Source: Bifidobacteriaceae bacterium
Lineage (GTDB): Bacteria > Actinomycetota > Actinomycetes > Actinomycetales > WQXJ01
Assembly (NCBI GenBank): GCA_031278665.1
Contig: JAITKC010000190.1
Span: 1 to 6,881, forward strand
DNA: 6,881 nt
Direction: 5' to 3'
The notes under the pieces are model-generated. The model worked only from the letters and a program-made list of their open reading frames with translations. It was not told where the DNA came from and searched no databases. Within the stretch, counting starts at the first letter, position 1. Every line of letters starts with the position of its first letter. Made by a program: the position numbers and the translations under genes. Positions 1-4,691 of this stretch are shown here, piece by piece.

Positions 1-766
1 CATCGGAACCGGGGGACCCGGACCCGGGCGCGGCAGGCGGATCGGAGGAGGCGGGGGCTTGTTTGCCGTAGTGCCGGTTGATCGCCCATTGGGCCAGCGA
101 GCCGACGGAGGCCGAGAAGGCCACTCCGACCGCGACGCCGAGCAGGGGGTTGTCGCCGGTGGCGTGGCCGGCCAGGTAACCGATCCCGACCGCGTAGGCG
201 GACCAGAACAGCGCCGCCACGGCGTCGATCAGCAAGAACCGGGTGTACGGATAGCGGATTGTGCCGGCCGTCAAGTTGACGGCCACCCGCCCGACCGGGA
301 TGAATCGACCCACCATCAGCAGCGGGGCCGCGCCGCGCGCGAAAGTGCGCCGGGCCAAATCGACCGCCGAGCGGCCCTTGCCCTTGGAGAACACCCGCCA
401 GCGCGTGGCGTTGAACACCCGCCCAAGGGTGTAGGCGACGCTGTCGCCGCTGACAGCGCCGACCGCCGCCAACAGCCACAGGAGCGCCACCTGCCAGAAG
501 GCACCCGACTGCTGGTAGACCGCCGCCGTGGCGATGACCAAAGTCTCGGCCGGCACGGGCGGGAAAAACCCGTCGATCGCCGATATCAGGTAAACCGCGA
601 CCAACGCCCACGCCGAACCGGCCAGGGCGACGATCTGCTCGTTGACGCCGCGCCAGATATCGCCGAACGACGCCGCCAACTCGACTGGGACGCCGGCGGC
701 GAAGAGCGACGGATCGGCCCCCGCCAAGACGGCGGCGGCGAAGGCGCCGACTAGGGCGAACCGCAT
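1..766 (-). CDS. DedA/VTT-family integral membrane protein, C-terminus cut by window edge
   Basis: 255 codons are visible and the frame stays open at the left edge. Family hallmarks are clear: an amphipathic/hydrophobic stretch with D65-G-F-F-P-P-V-P-A-E74 (the DGFFPPVPxE signature), GDSVAYTLGR at 107-116, and the re-entrant motif GRFIPVGRVAVNLTAGT at 153-169. Hydrophobic segments lie at about 1-16, 45-64, 75-84, 90-105, 147-160, 176-196 and 207-222. The visible C-terminus is a polar tail rich in Pro, Ser, Gly and Ala. DedA proteins are inner-membrane proteins linked to envelope homeostasis and membrane potential; several act as undecaprenyl-phosphate or phospholipid flippases. The exact substrate here cannot be told. 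The ATG directly abuts the glmM stop (TAG-ATG) and I see no clear Shine-Dalgarno, so translation is probably coupled to glmM. A role in recycling the lipid carrier for peptidoglycan would fit the glmM neighbour, but that is inference. Confidence 0.88.
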   Translation of the reverse strand, partial: MRFALVGAFAAAVLAGADPSLFAAGVPVELAASFGDIWRGVNEQIVALAGSAWALVAVYLISAIDGFFPPVPAETLVIATAAVYQQSGAFWQVALLWLLAAVGAVSGDSVAYTLGRVFNATRWRVFSKGKGRSAVDLARRTFARGAAPLLMVGRFIPVGRVAVNLTAGTIRYPYTRFLLIDAVAALFWSAYAVGIGYLAGHATGDNPLLGVAVGVAFSASVGSLAQWAINRHYGKQAPASSDPPAAPGSGSPGSD

Positions 767-2164
767 CTAGAGACCCAACCGGCGGGCCACGACTGTGGCC
801 AGACGACCCGCCACAGCCTCGGCTTGGGCGCCGGTCGGCGCCTCGACCATGATTCTGACCAGCGGCTCGGTGCCAGACGCGCGCAACAGCACGCGACCCG
901 AATCGCCCAATTCGGCTTCGGCCTGGCGGACCGCCTCCAACACCGCCTGGTCCTGGGCAACCCGGCTCTTGTCCACCTCGGGCACATTGACCAGCACTTG
1001 CGGCAAAGTCGGCACCAGCCCGGCCAACTCGCCCAGCGAACTGCCGGCCTCCCGCACCTGGCAAGCCAGTTGCACCGCGGTCAGCACGCCGTCGCCGGTG
1101 GTGGCGTGGCGGGTCATGATGACATGTCCGGACTGCTCGCCGCCCAGGACATAGCCGCCGGCCATCATCTCCTCGAGCACATACCGATCGCCCACCGCCG
1201 TCACCCGGACGTCGATGCCGTTGGCGGCCATCGCCCGGAACAGGCCCAGATTCGACATCACCGTGGCGACCAGAGTGTTGGCGACCAACTCGCCGCGCTG
1301 TTTGAGGGCCAGGGCCAAGACGCCCATGATCTTGTCGCCGTCGACCAACTCGCCGGCCGGGTCGACCGCCAGACAGCGGTCGGCGTCGCCGTCGAAGGCG
1401 AAGCCGGCGTGCGCCTCCAAGCCGACAACCGCCCGCTGCAGCAATTCCGGGTGGGTCGAGCCGACGCCGGCGTTGATGTTCACCCCGGACGGATGGACCG
1501 CCAACGGCATGACCTCGGCCCCCAATCGGCCGAACACTTCCGGCGCCACCCGGTGGGCGGCGCCGTTGGCGCAGTCCAAGACCACCCGCATGCCGTCCAG
1601 CGGCGCCGGCGCGCTGGAAACCAGAAAGTCGATATAGCGTTCGACGGCGGCCAAATCAGTCCTAATGGCGCCGACCGCGTCGCCGACCGCCGGTTCCCAA
1701 TCCTCAACTAGACGGGCCTCGATGGCGTCCTCGACGGCATCGGGCAGCTTATAGCCGTTGCCGGCGAAAAACTTGATGCCGTTGTCCTGGTAGGGGTTGT
1801 GCGACGCCGAAATCATGACGCCCAGGTCGAAACCGTCCGAACGGGTCAGATAGGCCAATCCGGGCGTCGGCAAAACGCCCGCCAACACGCAATCGACGCC
1901 GGCGGAGACCAATCCGGCGGCGCTGGCGGCGGCCAACATGTCGCCAGAGGCGCGCGAATCCACCCCGATTATGGCCGTCAGGCGCTCCGGCTGTTTCTCG
2001 AGACGGTGGTCGCGCACCGGCGGCGCCGACTTCGAGCCGTAGCCCAGCCCCTTGGCGGCCTCCAGTTCGCGGGCGGCCGCCGCCGCCAGCCGCAGCGCCA
2101 ACTCGGCGGTGATGTCGCGCCCGACCAGGCCGCGAACGCCGTCGGTTCCGAACAACCGCGCCAT
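767..2164 (-). CDS. glmM: Phosphoglucosamine mutase GlmM
   Basis: Converts glucosamine-6-phosphate to glucosamine-1-phosphate in the cytoplasm, on the way to UDP-GlcNAc and peptidoglycan. The 465-residue protein starts MARLFGTDGVRG, the family's normal N-terminus. The open frame continues upstream to 2488, but that part is antisense-frame readthrough inside rpsI, so I start at the ATG at 2164. Motifs in order: phosphoserine loop ISASHNP with the catalytic serine near S121; Mg-binding DGDADR with D258, D260 and D262; sugar-binding GGEQSGH at 341-347; phosphate-binding RASGTEP at 428-434. All key residues are present. The protein is about 15-20 residues longer than the usual ~445-450. The excess lies at about 38-62 (polar and Pro-containing), between the first helix and the strand leading into GVDSRASG. 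It follows rpsI by 8 nt with no strong Shine-Dalgarno and abuts the DedA gene, so it is an internal operon gene. The order rplM-rpsI-glmM is common in actinobacteria and Firmicutes. Confidence 0.97.
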   Translation of the reverse strand: MARLFGTDGVRGLVGRDITAELALRLAAAAARELEAAKGLGYGSKSAPPVRDHRLEKQPERLTAIIGVDSRASGDMLAAASAAGLVSAGVDCVLAGVLPTPGLAYLTRSDGFDLGVMISASHNPYQDNGIKFFAGNGYKLPDAVEDAIEARLVEDWEPAVGDAVGAIRTDLAAVERYIDFLVSSAPAPLDGMRVVLDCANGAAHRVAPEVFGRLGAEVMPLAVHPSGVNINAGVGSTHPELLQRAVVGLEAHAGFAFDGDADRCLAVDPAGELVDGDKIMGVLALALKQRGELVANTLVATVMSNLGLFRAMAANGIDVRVTAVGDRYVLEEMMAGGYVLGGEQSGHVIMTRHATTGDGVLTAVQLACQVREAGSSLGELAGLVPTLPQVLVNVPEVDKSRVAQDQAVLEAVRQAEAELGDSGRVLLRASGTEPLVRIMVEAPTGAQAEAVAGRLATVVARRLGL

Positions 2165-2172
2165 GGCGCGCT

Positions 2173-2652
2173 TCAGCGCTTCGAGTACTGCGGCGCCTTG
2201 CGCGCCTTCTTCAAACCGGCTTTCTTGCGCTCGGTCACGCGCGCGTCGCGGGTCAAATAGCCGGCCTTCTTCAAGGCCGGGCGGTTGTGCTCTTCGTCGA
2301 TGGCGTTGAGCGCCCGGGCGACCCCCAGGCGCAAGGCGCCGGCTTGGCCGGAGATGCCGCCGCCGCCGATCCGGGCGATCACGTCGAATCTGCCCTCGAT
2401 GTCGAGCAGGCTGAACGGCGAGCGCACCAACTGCTGATGGAGTTTGTTCGGGAAATAATCCTCCAGGCTGCGGCCGTTGATAGTCCACTGGCCGCTGCCC
2501 GGCGTCAGGCGCACCCGGGCGACCGCCTCTTTGCGTCGCCCCAACGCCCGGCCCGGCGCGACCAGGCTTTGGCCGCGTCCCGGCACATCCGGGGTCTCGG
2601 TGGTGTAGACGGACGGCGCCTCTTCTGGGGCGTCCAACTCGATCTCGGTCAC
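2173..2652 (-). CDS. rpsI: 30S ribosomal protein S9
   Basis: Small-subunit protein whose C-terminal tail reaches the P-site tRNA. The 159-residue product has an acidic N-terminal extension of about 35 residues ([14 protein letters not shown] onward), typical of actinobacterial S9. Then come the conserved core [12 protein letters not shown] (38-49), [12 protein letters not shown], the [20 protein letters not shown] glycine-rich stretch and the basic C-terminus ending [12 protein letters not shown]. The terminal KR, which contacts tRNA, is intact. The start is GTG at 2652, chosen because AAGGAG lies 4 nt upstream and the extension matches the family. An ATG overlaps it out of frame and is followed at once by TGA (ATGTGA). 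The gene lies 34 nt after rplM and 8 nt before glmM, within one operon. Confidence 0.98.
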   Translation of the reverse strand: MTEIELDAPEEAPSVYTTETPDVPGRGQSLVAPGRALGRRKEAVARVRLTPGSGQWTINGRSLEDYFPNKLHQQLVRSPFSLLDIEGRFDVIARIGGGGISGQAGALRLGVARALNAIDEEHNRPALKKAGYLTRDARVTERKKAGLKKARKAPQYSKR

Positions 2653-2656
2653 ATTT

Positions 2657-2662
2657 CTCCTT
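2657..2662 (-). promoter_or_regulatory. Ribosome binding site of rpsI
   Basis: AAGGAG on the minus strand, 4 nt before the GTG start at 2652 and 2 nt before the overlapping out-of-frame ATG at 2654. It is the clearest Shine-Dalgarno in the minus-strand operon and decides in favour of the GTG start, since the ATG is followed immediately by a stop. Confidence 0.75.
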
Positions 2663-2686
2663 GGGTGTCGCTTGAGCGAACGGCGT

Positions 2687-3133
2687 CTACTGTTGGGCGA
2701 CCCGCGTCAGCGGGTGGGGCTGAGGCCGCTGGGCGGTGTGCGGATGGTCCGGCCCGGCGTAAATCTTCAGCTTCGACAACTGCTGGCGGGCCAGCCGGTT
2801 CTTCGGCAACATGCCGCGCACCGCCTTGCGCACAACTTCCTGCGGCCGCCTGGCCATCAACTCGCCGTACGGGACGGCCTTGAGCCCGCCCGGATAGCCG
2901 GAGTGCCGATAAGCCTTCTTCTGCGTCAGCTTGTCCCCGGTCAGCGCCACTTTGTCGGCGTTGATCACGATCACATAGTCGCCGGCGTCCAGGTGCGGAG
3001 CGAACACGGCCTTGTGTTTGCCGCGCAACAGGATCGCCACTTGGGCGGCCAGTCGGCCCAGCACCACGTCGGTCGCGTCGATAACGTGCCAGGCCCGCTC
3101 AATCTGACCAGGCTTCGGGGTGTACGTGCGCAC
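2687..3133 (-). CDS. rplM: 50S ribosomal protein L13
   Basis: Large-subunit protein that binds 23S rRNA early in assembly. The 148-residue product shows the whole family pattern: [19 protein letters not shown] (15-33), [17 protein letters not shown] in the middle, [11 protein letters not shown], the signature [22 protein letters not shown], and PHTAQRPQ near the end. Length is normal (about 142-148). The start is GTG at 3133, giving [19 protein letters not shown], the usual N-terminus. The upstream Shine-Dalgarno is modest: a GAGG about 10 nt upstream, with a purine-rich AGAGAA nearer. This is the first gene of the operon with rpsI, glmM and the DedA gene. It is preceded by a structured leader and a good promoter, so L13 is probably the point of control for the whole transcript. 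Confidence 0.98.
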   Translation of the reverse strand: MRTYTPKPGQIERAWHVIDATDVVLGRLAAQVAILLRGKHKAVFAPHLDAGDYVIVINADKVALTGDKLTQKKAYRHSGYPGGLKAVPYGELMARRPQEVVRKAVRGMLPKNRLARQQLSKLKIYAGPDHPHTAQRPQPHPLTRVAQQ

Positions 3134-3223
3134 AGTTCTCTAACCTCGCTTATTGAAAGGTGGCATCCCCTTGCATACCGCCTCCGGACGGGCGTGCGCC
3201 ACCAGCCGGTGCGCACACGGGAC
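3134..3223 (-). promoter_or_regulatory. Structured 5' leader of the rplM operon (candidate ribosomal-protein leader)
   Basis: About 90 nt separate the predicted transcription start (near 3223) from the rplM GTG. On the minus strand two hairpins can be drawn. Hairpin 1 (3194-3216) pairs GTGCGCACC with GGTGGCGCAC around a GGCT loop: 9 bp with one bulged G. Hairpin 2 (3159-3182) pairs GGCGGTAT with ATGCCACC around the loop GCAAGGGG: 7 of 8 positions pair (one G-U wobble) and there is one C-A mismatch. A single-stranded A/T-richer stretch (TTTCAATAAG) then leads to the start region. L13 leaders are known in Firmicutes. That this one is autoregulatory is inference from position and fold; GC-rich sequence forms hairpins easily. 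Confidence 0.45.
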
Positions 3224-3228
3224 GTTCT

Positions 3229-3258
3229 AGGTTAGCCCCGGATTCGCCGCCGGGTCAA
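3229..3258 (-). promoter_or_regulatory. Promoter of rplM-rpsI-glmM-DedA operon
   Basis: On the minus strand a -35 box TTGACC (3258-3253) and a -10 box TAACCT (3234-3229, fits TAnnnT) are 18 nt apart. The -35 matches TTGACA in five of six bases, which is strong for a high-GC genome and fits a housekeeping sigma factor serving ribosomal genes. Predicted transcription start near 3223. Confidence 0.65.
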
Positions 3259-3385
3259 AACGTCCGGCCGCCCGTCTCGCCGGCCGCCGGTCCGGCGAGG
3301 TTTGCCCGCCGACGATGCCGACGCCGGACCCGTCCGCCAGGCCACGCCCCGGCCCGGCGCAGCCCACTCGCGCCTGGGCTTTTAC
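3259..3385. other. Intergenic stretch between divergent promoters
   Basis: This is the centre of the 329-nt divergent gap between rplM and greA. It is extremely rich in G and C with many CCGG/GCCGG words. Open frames cross it on both strands but none has a supported start or recognisable product. I see no operator-like palindrome beyond what such composition gives by chance. Confidence 0.5.
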
Positions 3386-3391
3386 TACACT
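3386..3391 (+). promoter_or_regulatory. Possible -10 box for greA-maf
   Basis: TACACT (fits TAnnnT) sits in the only A/T-richer patch of the divergent region (TTTTACTACACT). No convincing -35 box lies 16-19 nt upstream. It would give a 5' UTR of about 65 nt containing GCCGG-rich pairing stretches such as ACCGGC with GCCGGT. Position and orientation fit, but the call is weak. Confidence 0.4.
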
Positions 3392-3450
3392 GGGCTGCTT
3401 ACGGGCCGACCGGCCGGGACGAGCGCCGGTTGCCGGCCCCAAAGCGGCTT

Positions 3451-3455
3451 AGGAG
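3451..3455 (+). promoter_or_regulatory. Ribosome binding site of greA
   Basis: AGGAG, 7 nt before the ATG at 3463. It fixes the greA start at 3463 rather than at any upstream codon of the longer open frame, which begins near 3160. Confidence 0.85.
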
Positions 3456-3462
3456 CAAGACG

Positions 3463-3942
3463 ATGACCAACACGACCTGGTTGACCAGGGAAGCCTACGA
3501 CCGGCTCGCCCAGGAGCTCAAACAGCTCCAGGGCGAGGGCATGGCGGAAGTTGTCAAGCGGATCGAGGCCGCCCGCGCCGAGGGCGACCTGAAGGAGAAC
3601 GGCGGGTACCACGCCGCCCGCGAGGAACAAGCCAAAATGGCCGGGCGGATCGCCTCGCTCAAGGCGCTGCTGGAGAACGCGCGGGTCGGCGAGGCGCCCA
3701 GCGACTCGACCACGGTCCAGCCCGGGACGGTTGTGACCGCCGAGATCGGCGGCCGCGAACGCGACTTCCTGCTCGGGTCGCGCGAGGTCGCGGCCGACTC
3801 CGCCCTGACGGTCTACTCCGAGAGGTCGCCGATCGGCGCCGCCCTGGTGGGCGCCAGGGTTGGCGAGACTCGCAGTTACTCGACGCCGGCCGGCAAACAG
3901 GTCGCGGTCACCGTCACCGCCGTCAAGCCCTACGCCGGCTGA
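3463..3942 (+). CDS. greA: Transcription elongation factor GreA
   Basis: Binds backtracked RNA polymerase, inserts its coiled coil into the secondary channel and stimulates transcript cleavage, rescuing stalled complexes. The 159-residue product is full length for the family (about 158-165). Residues 7-75 form the N-terminal antiparallel coiled coil (LTREAYDRLAQELKQL onward), with the acidic tip EGDLKEN at 40-46. D42 and E45 match the catalytic tip residues D41 and E44 of E. coli GreA. The stretch ENGGYHAAREEQ is the form seen in actinobacteria. The C-terminal FKBP-like domain follows (about 85-159), with SPIGAALVGARVGETRSY. The start is well supported by AGGAG at 3451-3455. The gene is divergent from rplM. 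Its TGA is separated from the maf start by only 2 nt, so the two are likely co-transcribed and translationally coupled. Confidence 0.97.
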   Translation: MTNTTWLTREAYDRLAQELKQLQGEGMAEVVKRIEAARAEGDLKENGGYHAAREEQAKMAGRIASLKALLENARVGEAPSDSTTVQPGTVVTAEIGGRERDFLLGSREVAADSALTVYSERSPIGAALVGARVGETRSYSTPAGKQVAVTVTAVKPYAG

Positions 3943-3944
3943 CG

Positions 3945-4616
3945 GTGGTCCGGCTAATTCTGGCCTCGGCCTCGCCGGCCCGCCTGGCCACCCTCCAGGC
4001 GGCCGGAATCGATCCGACTGTGCTGGTCACAAACGTCGACGAGGCAGCCGTGTTGGCCGCCGCCGTGAACGCCGCGCCAAGGCTCGACCCGGCCGGACAG
4101 GTCTTGGCGCTGGCCCGCGCCAAAGCCCAGGCGGCCGCCCGGTCGGCGCCCTCGGAGGCGTTCATTCTGGGCTGCGACTCGATGGCGGAACTGGACGGCG
4201 AGGTCCTCGGCAAGCCGTCCGGCCCGGCTGACGCCAAACGCCGAATCCGCCGCCAGGCCGGCCGCGCCGTCGTCCTGCACACCGGCCACTGGCTACTCGG
4301 CCCGGTCCGGCCGGACGCGGGCCCGCCCGGCTCTAACCCGGGCGCCGCGCGGCCGCGTCGGGGCGAGGGCGCGGCATCGTCCACGGTTGTGCGTTTCGGC
4401 CAAATGTCCGATGCCGAGATCGACGCCTACGTCGCCACCGGCGAACCGCTCCGGGTGGCCGGCGCCTTTACCATCGACGGCCTCGGCGGCCCCTTTGTCG
4501 AGGGCGTCGACGGCGACCACCACGGCGTGGTGGGGCTCTCCCTGCCGACTTTGCGCCACCTGCTGGCCCGCTTCGGGCTCAGCCTGGTCGACCTTTGGCG
4601 GCCAGGGCTTTTGTAG
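3945..4616 (+). CDS. maf: Maf-family nucleoside triphosphate pyrophosphatase
   Basis: Maf proteins hydrolyse noncanonical or canonical NTPs (dTTP/UTP, or m7GTP and modified pyrimidines, depending on subgroup) to monophosphates, acting in nucleotide-pool cleaning and linked in some bacteria to division arrest. The 223-residue product opens with LILASASPARLATLQAAGI (family signature, with SPAR in place of the usual SPRR). It then has VDE at 31-33, LALARAKA at 54-61, ILGCDSMAELDGEVLGKP at 74-91 (D78 at the catalytic aspartate position, with S where many members have T), GRAVVLHTGHWLL, and near the end GEPLRVAGAFTIDGLGG and VVGLSLPTLRHLL. Between about 119 and 145 lies an extra Pro/Gly/Arg-rich stretch, making the protein longer than the usual 190-210. 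The GTG start is 2 nt after the greA stop with no Shine-Dalgarno, suggesting coupling. From memory, M. tuberculosis also has a maf gene near accA3. Substrate subgroup cannot be fixed by eye. Confidence 0.93.
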   Translation: MVRLILASASPARLATLQAAGIDPTVLVTNVDEAAVLAAAVNAAPRLDPAGQVLALARAKAQAAARSAPSEAFILGCDSMAELDGEVLGKPSGPADAKRRIRRQAGRAVVLHTGHWLLGPVRPDAGPPGSNPGAARPRRGEGAASSTVVRFGQMSDAEIDAYVATGEPLRVAGAFTIDGLGGPFVEGVDGDHHGVVGLSLPTLRHLLARFGLSLVDLWRPGLL

Positions 4617-4649
4617 CCTGCCCATAAAACGACGGACCGGACCTGGCCG

Positions 4650-4669
4650 TCTGGCGAGACCGCGCCAGA
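4650..4669. repeat. Perfect inverted repeat in the maf-accA3 spacer (operator or hairpin)
   Basis: TCTGGCG - 6 nt - CGCCAGA: a 7-bp perfect dyad centred between 4659 and 4660. It lies between the maf stop and accA3, where the -35 element of the box at 4683-4688 would fall (about 4659-4664). It could be a binding site for a dimeric regulator of accA3. As RNA it would be a short stable hairpin after maf. No T-tract follows, so a classical intrinsic terminator is unlikely. Confidence 0.4.
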
Positions 4670-4682
4670 GGCGGGCGCGGCC

Positions 4683-4688
4683 TAGTTT
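4683..4688 (+). promoter_or_regulatory. -10-like box next to the accA3 start (possible leaderless promoter)
   Basis: TAGTTT fits TAnnnT and is the only A/T-rich hexamer in an otherwise GC-only stretch. It ends 3 nt before the ATG at 4692 and 6 nt before the in-frame GTG at 4695. The latter is the spacing at which actinobacterial leaderless transcripts start on their own start codon. No good -35 is seen. The lack of a Shine-Dalgarno before accA3 agrees with a leaderless message. Confidence 0.4.
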
Positions 4689-4691
4689 GGA

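Noticed and set aside
59..754. Long plus-strand open frame opposite the DedA gene
   Set aside because: Product is Arg/Gly/Asp-rich with no domain pattern, while the minus strand encodes a clear DedA protein; typical antisense shadow in high-GC DNA.
2165..2488. Upstream extension of the glmM frame (to 2488), which would give a 573-residue protein
   Set aside because: The added part is Arg/Pro-rich out-of-frame translation of rpsI. The conserved GlmM N-terminus MARLFGTDGVRG starts exactly at 2164.
3397..3450. GCCGG-rich pairing in the greA 5' UTR as a riboswitch
   Set aside because: Only short stems such as ACCGGC with GCCGGT can be drawn; no known riboswitch core is seen and such words recur throughout the window.
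3160..3462. Upstream extension of the greA frame
   Set aside because: No family similarity in the extension. The ATG at 3463 has AGGAG at proper spacing and matches the GreA N-terminus.
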